Assembly: GCF_910594005.1 (NCBI RefSeq)
Contig: NC_057845.1
Location: 1,550,001 to 1,614,000, forward strand
Direction: 5' to 3'
DNA length: 64,000 bases
From: Cervus elaphus
Taxonomy: Eukaryota > Chordata > Mammalia > Artiodactyla > Cervidae
In this document: one piece after another, positions 50,022 to 61,941 of the stretch
Layout: each line of letters opens with the position of its first letter
Numbering within the stretch: position 1 is the stretch's first letter
The notes under the pieces: generated by a model
Seen by the model: only the letters and a program-made list of their open reading frames with translations
Databases searched by the model: none
Told to the model about the DNA's origin: nothing
Program-made: the position numbers and the translations under genes

Positions 50022-51612
50022 TTGGTCCACGGAGCTCTTTCGTGTTGCTACAGGGACCTCAGGATCCCTCTAGCCTTGAAACAGTGTTCTTGGGGTTTCT
50101 CTGGAGTGCCATCAAGGAAATCAAGGCTCCTTTCATGTGTGATGTGCAAGACGGAATTGCTCTGCACGCAGTGCAGGGGAATCGGGCCTCATCTCGCGGC
50201 GAGGGGGAAGTCTCATGGTTTTTCTCGAGTTGCGGCGGGAACCTGGGGTATATTCTCAAGTTACGACGGGGATGGCCCTTCCACACAGGTGTTTGTTCAG
50301 CGACGTCAGGACTCCTGCCTAGTTGCGAGGGACAACTCGGGATTCTCCTGGGGGCTTGGCAGGGCAATTGGGACGCCTCTCCAGCTGAGGCGGTAAACCA
50401 AAGGTCCCTTTCCACGTGCCACAGGAATCTTTGGACTCCTATCAAGTTTCATGAGGAGTCAGGCATCGTCTCCTTTGGAGGCACTGATCTCCGCGTACCT
50501 CTGGATTTTTCAAAGGATGTGAGGCCTCCGGTCGCGATGAGGTGGGGAACTAGGTCTTTCTCTGTGGTCTCCACAGGGGATTCAGACATCCTTTCGTCTT
50601 GGGAGATGCAAGACGAGCCTGCATTCAAGTCACTGCAGGGATATTCGGCCTTATTTCGAGTCAGGGCATCACGGTGTCCATTCCACTTGAGGCCGCAAAC
50701 TCAGGGTCCCTCTCACATACCTAGAGCTGAGAGAAGCCTCCTCTTGAGGTGCTTGTGGTAAGGTGGTATTCCTCTGGAGTCGAAGCCAGGGACTAACCTC
50801 TCATCTCGAGTTGATTTTTGGTCCACGGAGCGCTTTCGTGTTGCTACAGTGACCTCAGGATCCCTCTAGCCTTGAAACAGTGTTCTTGGGGTTTCTCTGG
50901 AGTGCCATCAAGGAAATCAAGGCTCCTTCATGTGTGATGTGCAACACGGAATTGCTCTGCACGCAGTGCAGGGGAATCGGGCCTCATCTCGCGGCGAGGG
51001 GGAAGTCTCATGGTTTTTCTCGAGTTGCGGCGGGAACCTGGGGTATATTCTCGAGTTACGACGGGGATGGCCTTTCCACACTCGTGTTAGTTCAGCGATG
51101 GCAGTACTCCTGACTAGTTGCGAGGGACAACTCGGGATTCTCCTCGAGGCTTGGCAGGGCAATTGGGACGCCTCTCCAGCTGAGGCGGGAGACCAAGGGT
51201 CCCTTTCCACGTGCCACAGGAATCCTGGGACTCCTATCAAGTTTCACGAGGAGTCAGGCATCGTCTCCTTTGGAGGCAATGATCTCCGCCTACCTCTGGA
51301 GTTTTCAAAGGATGTGAGGCCTCCGGTCGCGATGAGGTGGGGAACTAGGTCTTTCTCTGTGGTCTCCACAGGGGATTCAGACATCCTTTCGTCTTGGGAG
51401 ATGTAAGACGAGCCTGCATTCAAGTCACTGCAGGAATATCCGGCCTTATTTCGAGTCAGGGCATCGCGGTGTCCATTCCACTTGAGGCCGCAAACTCAGG
51501 GTCCCTCTCACATACCTAGAGCTGAGAGAAGCCTCCTCCTGAGGGGCTTGTGGTGAGGTGGTATTCCTCTGGAGTCGAAGCCAGGGACTAACCTCTCATC
51601 TCGAGGTGATTT
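50022..51612 (+). repeat. Satellite monomers M63-M64
   Basis: M63 (50022) has ctacagggacctc, attctcaagttacg, cctgggggcttgg and ggcggtaaacc. M64 (50818) has gagcgctttcg at the head and a one-base deletion in ggctccttcatgtg (50930). It also has cactcgtgttag and gatggcagtactcc. The ctacagggacctc head of M63 and the ctccttcatg deletion of M64 appear together in one later monomer, M77, although they sit in different monomers here. Confidence 0.75.
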
Positions 51613-53203
51613 TTGGTCCACGGAGCTCTTTCGTGTTGCTACAGTGACCTCAGGATCCCTCTAGCCTTGAAACAGTGTTCTTGGGGTTTCTCTGGAGTGC
51701 CGTCAAGGAAATCAAGGCTCCTTTCATGTGTGATGTGCAACACGGAATTGCTCTGCACGCAGTGCAGGGGAATCGGGCCTCATCTCGTGGCGATGGGGAA
51801 GTCTCATGGTTTTTCTCGAGTTGCGGCGGGAACCTTTGGTATATTCTCGAAGTACGATGGGGATGGCCCTTCAAACCACGTGTTTTTTCAGCGACGTCAG
51901 GACTCCTGCCTAGTTGCGAGGGACAACTCGGGGTTCTCCTCGAGGCTTGGCAGGGCAATTGGGACGCCTCTCCAGCTGAGGCGGGAGACCAAGTGTCCCT
52001 TTCCACGTGCCACAGGAATCCTGGGACTCCTATCAAGTTTCACGAGGAGTCAGGCATCGTCTCCTTTGGAGGCACTGATCTCCGCGTACCTCTGGATTTT
52101 TCAAAGGATGTGAGGCCTCCGGTCGCGATGAGGTGGGGAACTAGGTCTTTCTCTGTGGTCTCCACAGGGGATTCAGACATCCTTTCATCTTGGGAGATGC
52201 AAGACGAGCCTGCATTCAAGTCACTGCAGGGATATCCGACCTTATTTCGAGACAGGGCATCACGGTGTACATTCCACTTGAGGCCGCAAACTCAGGGTCC
52301 CTCTCACATAGCTAGAGCTTAGAGAAGCCTCTTCTTGAAGTGCTTGTGGTAAGGTGGTATTCCTCTGGAGTCGAAGCCAGGGACTAACCTCTCATCTCGA
52401 GTTGATTCTTGGTCCACGGAGCTCTTTCGTGTTGCTACAGTGTCCTCAGGATCCCTCTAGCCTTGAAACAGTGTTCTTGGGGTTTCTCTGGAGTGCCATC
52501 AAGGAAATCAAGGCTCCTTTCATGTGTGATGTGCAACACGGAATTGCTCTGCACGCAGTGCAGGGGAATCGGGCCTCATCTCGCGGCGAGGGGGAAGTCT
52601 CATGGTTTTTCTCGAGTTGCGGCGGGAACCTGGGGTATATTCTCGAGTTACGACGGGGATGGCCCTTCCACACACGTGTTAGTTCAACGATGGCAAGACT
52701 CCTGCCTAGTTGCGAGGGACAACTCGGGATTCTCCTCGAGGCTTGGCAGGGCAATTGGGACGCCTCTCCAGCTGAGGCGGGAGACCAAGGGTCCCTTTCC
52801 ACGTGCACAGGAATCCTGGGACTCCTATCAAGTTTCACGAGGAGTCAGGCATTGTCTCCTTTGGATGCACTGATCTCCCCGTACCTCTGGAGTTTTCAAG
52901 GGATGTGAGGCCTCCGATCACAATGAGGTGGGGAACTAGGTCTTTCTCTGTGGTCTCCACAGGGGATTCAGACATCCTTTCGTCTTGGGAGATGCAAGCC
53001 GAGCCTGCATTCAAGTCACTGCAGGGATATTCGGCCTTATTTCCAGTCAGGGCATCACGGTGTCCATTCCACTTGAGGCCGCAAACTCAGGGTCCCTCTC
53101 ACATATCTAGAGCTGAGAGAAGCCTCCTCTTGAGGTGCTTGTGGTAAGGTGGTATTCCTCTGGAGTCGAAGCCAGGGACTAACCTCTCAACTCGAGTTGA
53201 TTT
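51613..53203 (+). repeat. T- and U-class satellite monomers M65-M66
   Basis: M65 (T class) is introduced by tcgaggtgattt and has cgtggcgatgggg, ctcgaagtacgatgg, cccttcaaaccacg and ctggatttttc. M66 (U class) has cagtgtcctcagg, ttagttcaacgatggc and cctttggatgcactg, and in this copy the short ttccacgtgcacagg form. The pair T-U recurs more faithfully as M72-M73 and M78-M79. Confidence 0.75.
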
Positions 53204-54790
53204 TTGGTCCCCGGAGCTCTTTTGTGTGCCTTCAGTGACCTCAGAATCCCTCTACCTTGAAACAGTGTTCTTGGGGTTTCTCTGGAATGCCATCAAGGAA
53301 ATCAAGGCTCCTTCCATGTGTGATGTGCAAGACGGAATTGCACTGCACGCAGTGAAGGGGAATCGGGCCTCATCTCGCGGCGAGGGGGAAGTCTCATGGT
53401 TTTTCTCGAGTTGCGGCGGGAACCTGGGGTATATTCTCGATTTACGACGGGGATTGCCCTTCACCCACCTGTTTCTTCAGCGACGTCAGGACTCCTGCCT
53501 AGTTGCGAGGGACAACTCGGGATTCTCCTCGAGGCTTGGCAGGGCAATTGGGACGCCTCTCCAGCTGAGGCGGGAGACCAAGGGTCCCTTTCCACGTGCA
53601 CAGGAATCCTGGGACTCCTATCAAGTTTCACGAGGAGTCAGGCATCGTCTCCTTTGAAGGCACTGATCTCCGCGTACCTCTGGAGTTTTCAAAGGATGTG
53701 ACGCCTCCGGTCGCGGTGAGGTGGGGAACTAGGTCTTTCTCTGTGGTCTCCACAGGGGATTCAGGCATCCTTTCGTCTTGGGAGATGCAAGACGAGCCTG
53801 CATTCAAGTCACTGCAGGGATATCCGGCCTTATTTCGAGTCAGGGCATCGCGGTGTCCATTCCAGTTGAGGCCGCAAACTCAGGGTCCCTCTCACATACC
53901 TAGAGCTGAGAGAAGCCTCGTCTTGAGGTGCTTGTGGTAAGATGGTATTCCTCTGGAGTCGAAGCCAGGGACTAACCTCTCAACTCGAGTTGATTTTTGG
54001 TCCACGGAGCTCTTTTGTGTGCCTACAGTGACCTCAGGATCCCTCTAGCCTTGAAACAGTGTTCTTGGCGTTTCTGTGGAATGCCATCAAGGAAATCAAG
54101 GCTCCTTCCATGTGTGATGTGCAAGACGGAATTGCACTGCACGCAGTGAAGGGGAATCGGGCCTCATCTCGCGGCGAGGGGGAAGTCTCATGGTTTTTCT
54201 CGAGTTGCGGCGGGAACCTGGGGTATATTCTCGAGTTACGACGGGGATTGCCCTTCACCCACCTGTTTCTTCAGCGACGTCAGGACTCCTGCCTAGTTGC
54301 GAGGGACAACTCGGGATTCTCCTCGAGGCTTGGCAGGGCAATTGGGACGCCTCTCCAGCTGAGGCGGGAGACCAAGGGTCCCTTTCCACGTGCACAGGAA
54401 TCCTGGGACTCCTATCAAGTTTCACGAGGAGTCAGGCATCGTCTCCTTTGAAGGCACTGATCTCCGCGTACCTCTGGAGTTTTCAAAGGATGTGACGCCT
54501 CCGGTCGCGGTGAGGTGGGGAACTAGGTCTTTCTCTGTGGTCTCCACAGGGGATTCAGGCATCCTTTCGTCTTGGGAGATGCAAGACGAGCCTGCATTCA
54601 AGTCACTGCAGGGATATCCGGCCTTATTTCGAGTCAGGGCATCGCGGTGTCCATTCCAGTTGAGGCCGCAAACTCAGGGTCCCTCTCACATACCTAGAGC
54701 TGAGAGAAGCCTCGTCTTGAGGTGCTTGTGGTAAGGTGGTATTCCTCTGGAGTCGAAGCCAGGGACTAACCTCTCATCTCAAGTTGATTT
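53204..54790 (+). repeat. Near-identical adjacent monomer doublet M67-M68
   Basis: M67 (53204, 793 bp) and M68 (53997, 794 bp) share a long list of otherwise rare variants: ctcttttgtgtgcc, ctccttccatgtg, gaattgcactgcacg, gcagtgaaggggaatcgg, gggattgcccttcaccc, ctttgaaggcactg, gatgtgacgcctcc, ccagttgaggcc and gcctcgtcttg. They differ at only a few bases, mostly in the first 100 bp (53215-53290 against 54008-54080) and at gatttacg against gagttacg. The offset is 793 bp. This is the closest adjacent monomer pair in the window. Confidence 0.9.
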
Positions 54791-57174
54791 TTGGTCCACG
54801 GAGCTCTTTCGTGTTACTACAGTGACCTCAGGATCCCTCTAGCCTTGAAACAGTGTTCTTGGGGTTTCTCTGGAGTGCCATCAAGGAAATCAAGGCTCCT
54901 TTCATGTGTGATGTGCAACACGGAATTGCTCTGCATGCAGTGCAGGGGAATCGGGCCTCATCTCGCGGCGAGGGGGAAGTCTCATGGTTTTTCTCGAGTT
55001 GCGGCGGGAACCTGGGGAATATTCTCGAATTACGAGGGTTTGGCCCTTCCACACACGTGTTTGTTCAGCGACGTCAGGACTCCTGCCTAGTTGCGAGGGA
55101 CAACTCGGGATTCTCCTCGAGGCTTGGCAGGGCAATTGGGACGCCTCTCCAGCTGAGGCGGGAGACCAAGGGTCCCTTTCCACGTGCCACAGGAATCCTG
55201 GGAATCCTATCAAGTTTCACGAGGAGTCAGGCATCGTCTTCTTTGGAGGCACTGATCTCCGCGTACCTCTGGAGTTTTCAAAGGATGTGAGGCCTCCGGT
55301 CGAGATGAGGTGGGGAACTAGGTCTTTCTCTGTGGTCTCCACAGGGGATTCAGACATCCTTTCGTCTTGGGAGATGCAAGACGAGCCTGCATTCAAGTCA
55401 CTGCAGGAATATCCGGCCTTATTTCGAGTCAGGGCATCGCGGTGTCCATTCCACTTGAGGCCGCAAACTCAGGGTCCCTCTCACATACCTAGAGCTGAGA
55501 GAAGCCTCCTCTTGAGGTGCTTGTGGTGAGGTGTATTCCTCTGGAGTCGAAGCCAGGGACTAACCTCTCATCTCGAGGTGATTTTTGGTCCACGGAGCTC
55601 TTTCGTGTTGCTACAGTGACCTCAGGATCCCTCTAGCCTTGAAACAGTGTTCTTGGGGTTTCGCTGGAGTGCCGTCAAGGAAATCAAGGCTCTTTTCATG
55701 TGTGATGTGCAACACAGAATTGCTCTGCACGCAGTGCAGGGGCATCGGGCCTCATCTCGTGGCGATGGGGAAGTCTCATGGTTTTTCTCGAGTTGCGGCG
55801 GGAACCTGGGGTATATTCTCGAAGTACGATGGGGATGGCCCTTCCAACCACGTGTTTGTTCAGCGACGTCAGGACTCCTGCCTAGTTGCGAGGGACAACT
55901 CGGGTTTCTCCTCGAGGCTTGGCAGGGCAATTGGGATGCCTCTCCAGCTGAGGCGGGAGACCAAGGGTCCCTTTCCACGTGCCACAGGAATACTGGGACT
56001 CCTATCAGTTTCACGAGGAGTCAGGCATCGTCTCCTTTGGAGGCACTGATCTCCGCGTACCTCTGGAGTTTTCAAAGGATGTGAGGCCTCCGGTCGCGAT
56101 GAGGTGGGGAACTAGGTCTTTCTCTGTTGTCTCCACAGGGGATTCAGACATCCTTTCGTCTTGGGAGATGCAAGACGAGCCTGCATTCAAGTCACTGCAG
56201 GGATATCCGGCCTTATTTCGAGCCAGGGCAATGCGGTGTCCATTCCACTTGAGGCCGCAAACTCAGGGTCCCTCTCACATACCTAGAGCTGAGAGAAGCC
56301 TCCTCTTGAGGTGCTTGTGGTAAGGTGGTATTCCTCTGGAATCGAAGCCAGGGACTAACCTCTCATCTCGAGTTGATTTTTGGTCCACGGAGCTCTTTCG
56401 TGTTGCTACAGTGACCTCAGGATCCCTCTAGCCTTGAAACAGTGTTCCTGGGGTTTCTCTGAAGTGCCATCAAGGAAATCAAGGCTCCTTTCATGTGTGA
56501 TGTGCAACACGGAATTTCTCTGCACGCAGTGCAGGGGAATCGGGCCTCATATCGCGGCGAGGGGGAACTCTCATGATTTTTCTCGAGTTGCGGCGGGAAC
56601 CTGGGGTATATTTTCGAGTTATGACGGGGATGGCCCTTCCACCCACGTGTTTCTTCAGCGACGTCAGGACTCCTGCCTAGTTGCGAGGGACAACTCGGGA
56701 TTCTCCTCGAGGCTTGGCAGGGCAATTGGGACGCCTCTCCAGCTGAGGCGGGAGACCAAGGGTCCCTTTCCACGTGCCACAGGAATCCTGGGACTCCTAT
56801 CAAGTTTCACCAGGAGTCAGGCATCGTCTCCTTTGGAGGCACTGATCTCCGCGTACCTCTGGAGTTTTCAAAGGATGTGAGGCCTCCGGTCGAGATGAGG
56901 TGGGGAACTAGGTCTTTCTTTGTGGTCTCCACAGGGGATTCAGACATCCTTTCGTCTTGGGAGATGCAAGACGAGCCTGCATTCAAGTCACTGCAGGAAT
57001 ATCCGGCCTTATTTCGAGTCAGGGCATCGCGGTGTCCATTCCACTTGAGGCCGCAAACTCAGGGTCCCTCTCACATACCTAGAGCTGAGAGAAGCCTCCT
57101 CTTGAGGTGCTTGTGGTGAGGTGTATTCCTCTGGAGTCGAAGCCAGGGACTAACCTCTCATCTCGAGGTGATTT
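54791..57174 (+). repeat. Satellite monomers M69-M71
   Basis: M69 (54791) has ggggaatattctcgaatt, ttacgagggtttggccc and a cggtcgagatgagg tail with caggaatatccgg and gtgaggtgtattcc. M70 (55585) is T class, with caacacagaattgc, ggggcatcggg and a one-base deletion in cctatcagtttcacg. M71 (56380) has gttcctggggtttctctg, catgatttttctcg and tcaccaggagtc. Its tail repeats the M69 tail but with tctttctttgtgg, and leads into the T-class M72. Confidence 0.75.
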
Positions 57175-59562
57175 TTGGTCCACGGAGCTCTTTCGTGTTG
57201 CTACAGTGACCTCAGGATCCCTCTAGCCTTGAAACAGTGTTCTTGGGGTTTCGCTGGAGTGCCGTCAAGGAAATCAAGGCTCCTTTCATTTGTGATGTGC
57301 AACACGGAATTGCTCTGCACGCAGTGCAGGGGAATCGGGCCTCATCTCGTGGCGATGGGGAAGTCTCATGGTTTTTCTCGAGTTGCGGCGGGAACCTGGG
57401 TTATATTCTCGAAGTACGATGGGGATGGCCCTTCAAACCACGTGTTTTTTCAGCGACGTCAGGACTCCTGCCTAGTTGCGAGGGACAACTCGGGAATCTC
57501 CTCGAGGCTGGGCAGGGCAATTGGGACGCCTCTCCAGCTGAGGCGGGAGACCAAGTGTCCCTTTCCACGTGCCACAGGAATCCTGGGACTCCTATCAAGT
57601 TTCACGAGGAGTCAGGCATCGTCTCCTTTGGAGGCACTGATCTCCGCGTACCTCTGGATTTTTCAAAGGATGTGAGGCCTCCGGTCGCGATGAGGTGGGG
57701 AACTAGGTCTTTCTCTGTGGTCTCCACAGGGGATTCAGACATGCTTTCGTCTTGGGAGATGCAAGACGAGCCTGCATTCAAGTCACTGCAGGGATATCCG
57801 ACCTTATTTCTAGTCAGGGCATCACGGTGTACATTCCACTTGAGGCCGCAAACTCAGGGTCCCTCTCACATAGCTAGAGCTAAGAGAAGCCTCTTCTGGA
57901 AGTGCTTGTGGTAAGGTGGTATTTCTCTGGAGTCGAAGCCAGGGACTAACCTCTCATCTCGAGTTGATTCTTGGTCCACGGACCTCTTTCTTGTTGCTAC
58001 AGTGTCCTCAGGATCCCTCTAGCCTTGAAACAGTGTTCTTGGTGTTTCTTTGGAGTGCCATCAAGGAAATCAAGGCTCCTTTCATGTGTGATGTGCAACA
58101 CGGAATTGCTCTGCACGCAGTGCAGGGGAATCGGGCCTCATCTCGCGGCGAGGGGGAAGTCTCATGGTTTTTCTCGAGTTGCGGCGGGAACCTGGGGTAT
58201 ATTCTCGAGTTACGACGGGGATGGCCCTTCCACACACGTGTTAGTTCAACGATGGCAAGACTCCTGCCTAGTTGCGAGGGACAACTCGTGATTCTCCTCG
58301 AGGCTTGGCAGTGCAATTGGGACGCCTCTCCAGCTGAGGCGGGAGACCAAGGGTCCCTTTCCACGTGCCACAGGAATCCTGCGACTCCTATCAAGTTTCA
58401 CGAGGAGTCAGGCATCGTCTCCTTTGGATGCACTGATCTCCGCGTACCTCTGGAGTTTTCAAGGGATGTGAGGCCTCCGGTCGAGATGAGGTGGGGAACT
58501 AGGTATTTCTCTGTGGTCTCCACAGGGGATTCAGACATCCTTTCGTCTTGGGAGATGCAAGACGAGCCTGCATTCAAGTCACTGCAGGGATATCCGGCCT
58601 TATTTCGCGTCAGGGCATCGCGGTGTCCATTCCACTTGAGGCCGCAAACTCAGGGTCCCTCTCACATACCTAGAGCTGAGAGAAGCCTCCTCTTGAGGGG
58701 CTTGTGGTGAGGTGGTATTCCTCTGGAGTCGAAGCCAGGGACTAACCTCTCATCTCGAGGTTATTTTTGGTCCACGGAGCTCTTTCGTGTTGCTACAGTG
58801 ACCTCAGGATCCCTCTAGCCTTGAAACAGTGTTCTTGGGGTTTCGCTGGAGTGCCATCAAGGAAATCAAGGCTCCTTTCATGTGTGATGTGCAACACGGA
58901 ATTGCTCTGCACGCATTGCAGGGGCATCGGGCCTCATCTCGTGGCGATGGGGAAATCTCATGGTTTTTCTCGAGTTGCGGCGGGAACCTGGGGTATATTC
59001 TCGAAGTACGATGGGGATGGCCCTTCCAACCACGTGTTTGTTCAGCGACTTCAGGACTCCTGCCTAGTTGCGAGGGACAACTCGGGTTTCTCCTCGAGGC
59101 TTGGCAGGGCAATTGGGACGCCTCTCCAGCTGAGGCGGGAGACCAAGGGTCCCTTTCCACGTGCCACAGGAATCCTGGGACTCCTATCAAGTTTCACGAG
59201 GAGTCAGGCATCGTCTCCTTTGGAGGCACTGATCTCCGCGTACCTCTGGAGTTTTCAAAGGATGTGAGGCCTCCGGTCGCGGTGAGGTGGGGAACTAGGT
59301 CTTTCTCTGTGGTCTCCACAGGGGATTCAGGCATCCTTTCGTCTTGGCAGATGCAAGACGAGCCTGCATTCAAGTCACTGCAGGGATATCCGGCCTTATT
59401 TCGAGCCAGGGCATCGCGGTGTCCATTCCACTTGAGGCGGCAAACTCAGGGTCCCTCTCACATATCTAGAGCTGAGAGAAGCCTCCTCTTGAGGTGCTTG
59501 TGGTAAGGTGGTATTCCTCTGGAGTCGAAGCCAGGGACTAACCTCTCAACTCGAGTTGATTT
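57175..59562 (+). repeat. Three-monomer segment M72-M74 (T-U-T'), duplicated 4767 bp downstream
   Basis: M72 (57175) has cctttcatttgtg, gggttatattctcg, ctcgggaatctcc and gaggctgggc. M73 (57971) has cacggacctctttcttg, cagtgtcctc, ctcgtgattctcc, gcagtgcaattgg and cctgcgactcc. M74 (58767) has tcgaggttattt, cgcattgcagg, ggaaatctcatgg and agcgacttcagg. All of these recur in M78-M80 at the constant offset 4767 bp (6 monomers), with only isolated differences such as ggtgtttctt against ggggtttctt. Confidence 0.9.
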
Positions 59563-61149
59563 TTGGTCCACGGAGCTCTATGGTGTGGCTACAGTGACCT
59601 CAGGATCCCTCTACCTTGAAACAGTGTTCTTGGGGTTTCTCTGGAGTGCCATCAAGGAAATCAAGGCTCCTTTGATGTGTGATGTGGAAGACGGAATTGC
59701 TCTGCACGCAGTGCAGGGGAATCGGGCCTCATCTCGCGGCGAGGGGGAAGTCTCATGGTTCTTCTCGAGTAGCGGCGGGAACCTGGGGTATATTCTCGAG
59801 TTATGACGGGGATGGCCCTTCCACACACATGTTTGTTCAGCGACATCAGGACTCCTGCCTAGTTGCGAGGGACAACTCAGGATTCTCCTCGAGGCTTGGC
59901 AGGGCAATTGGGACGCCTCTCCAGCTGAGGCGGGAGGCCAAGGGTCCCTTTCCCCGTGCCACGGGAATCCTGGGACTCCTATCAAATTTCACAAGGAGTC
60001 AGGCATCGTCTCCTTTGGAGGCACTGATCACGGCGTACCTCTGGAGTTTTCAAAGAATGTGAGGCCTCCGGTCGCGATGAGGTGGGGAACTAGTTCTTTT
60101 TCTGTGGTCTCCACAGGGGAGTCAGACATCCTTTCGTCTTGGGAGATGCAAGACGAGCCTGCATTCAAGTCACTGCAGGGATATAAGGCTTATTTCGAGT
60201 CAGGGGATCGCGGTGTCCATTCCACTTGAGGCCGCAAATCAGGGTCCCTCTCACATACCTAGAGCTGAGAGAAGAGTCCTCTTGAGGTGCTTGTGGTAAG
60301 GTGGTATTCGTCTGGAGTCGAAGCCAGGGACTAACCTCTCATCTCGAGTTGATTCTTGGTCCACGGAGCTGTTTCGTGTTGCTACAGTGACCTCAGGATC
60401 CCTCTAGCCTTGAAACAGTGTTCTTGGGGTTTCTCGGGAGTGCCATCAAGGAAATCAAGGCTCCTTTCATGTTTGATGTGCAAAAGGGAATTGCTCTGCA
60501 TGCAGTGCACGGTATCGGGCCTCATTTTTCGGCGAGGGGGAAGTCTCATGGTTTTTCTCGAGTTGCTGTGTGAACCTGGGGTATATTCTCGAGTTACGAC
60601 GGGGATGGCCCTTCCACCCACGTGTTTGTTCAGCGACGTCAGGACTCCTGCCTAGTTGCGAGGGACAACTCGGGATTCTCCTCGAGGCTTGGCAGCGCAA
60701 TTGGGATGCCTCTCCAGCTGAGACGGGAGACCAAGGGTCCCTTTCCACGAGCCACAGGAATCCTGGGACTCCTCTCAAGTTTAACGAGGAGTCAGGCATC
60801 GTCTCCTTTGGAGGCACTGATCTCCGCGTACCTCTGGAGTTTTCAAAGGATGTGAGCCCTCCGGTCGCGATGAGGTGGGGAACTAGTTCTTTCTCTGTGG
60901 TCTCCACAGGGGTTTCAGATATCCTTTCGTATGGAAGATGCCAGACGAGCCTGCATTCAAGTCACTGCAGGGATATCCGGCCTTATTTCGAGTCAGGGCA
61001 TCGCGGTGTCCATTCCACTTGAGGCCGCAAACTCAGGGTCCATCTCACATATCTAGAGCTGAGAGAAGCCTCCTCTTGAGGTGCTTGTGGTAAGGTGGTA
61101 TTCCTCTGGAGTCGAAGCCAGGGACTAACCTCTCATCTCGAGTTGATTT
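59563..61149 (+). repeat. Displaced copy of M61-M62 (M75-M76)
   Basis: M75 (59563) matches M61 and M76 (60356) matches M62 at an offset of 11128 bp. The M61 set of private variants is complete, including the truncated gatataaggctt tail. Differences cluster in the first half of M76: gagctgtttcg, cctcaggatccctc where M62 has cctcagtttccctc, and gcatgcagtgcacgg. That fits a later conversion of the M76 head by a standard monomer. Confidence 0.85.
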
Positions 61150-61941
61150 TTGGTCCACGGAGCTCTTTCGTGTTGCTACAGGGACCTCAGGATCCCTCTA
61201 GCCTTGAAACAGTGTTCTTGGGGTTTCTCTGGAGTGCCATCAAGGAAATCAAGGCTCCTTCATGTGTGATGTGCAACACGGAATTGCTCTGCACGCAGTG
61301 CAGGGGAATCGGGCCTCATCTCGCGGCGAGGGGGAAGTCTCATGGTTTTTCTCGAGTTGCGGCGGGAACCTGGGGAATATTCTCGAGTTACGAGGGTTTG
61401 GCCTTCCACACACGTGTTTGTTCAGCGACGTCAGGACTCCTGCCTAGTTGCGAGGGACAACTCGGGATTCTCCTCGAGGCTTGGCAGGGCAATTGGGACG
61501 CCTCTCCAGCTGAGGCGGGAGACCAAGGGTCCCTTTCCACGTGCCACAGGAATCCTGGGAATCCTATCAAGTTTCACGAGGAGTCAGGCATCGTCTCCTT
61601 TGGAGGCACTGATCTCCGCGTACCTCTGGAGTTTTCAAAGGATGTGAGGCCTCCGGTCGAGATGAGGTGGGGAACTAGGTCTTTCTTTGTGGTCTCCACA
61701 GGGGATTCAGACATCCTTTCGTCTTGGGAGATGCAAGACGAGCCTGCATTCAAGTCACTGCAGGAATATCCGGCCTTATTTCGAGTCAGGGCATCGCGGT
61801 GTCCATTCCACTTGAGGCCGCAAACTCAGGGTCCCTCTCACATACCTAGAGCTGAGAGAAGCCTCCTCTTGAGGTGCTTGTGGTGAGGTGTATTCCTCTG
61901 GAGTCGAAGCCAGGGACTAACCTCTCATCTCGAGGTGATTT
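61150..61941 (+). repeat. Mosaic satellite monomer M77 (792 bp, shortest in the window)
   Basis: The head (ctacagggacctc, 61188 area) matches M63. Next comes the one-base deletion ctccttcatgtg (61254), otherwise only in M64. Then ggggaatattctcg and ttacgagggtttggcc (61373-61405) match M69, with one more base lost. The tail (cggtcgagatgagg, tctttctttgtgg, caggaatatccgg, gtgaggtgtattcc) matches M71. The copy thus joins the segment derived from M61-M63 to the one derived from M71-M74. Confidence 0.8.
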
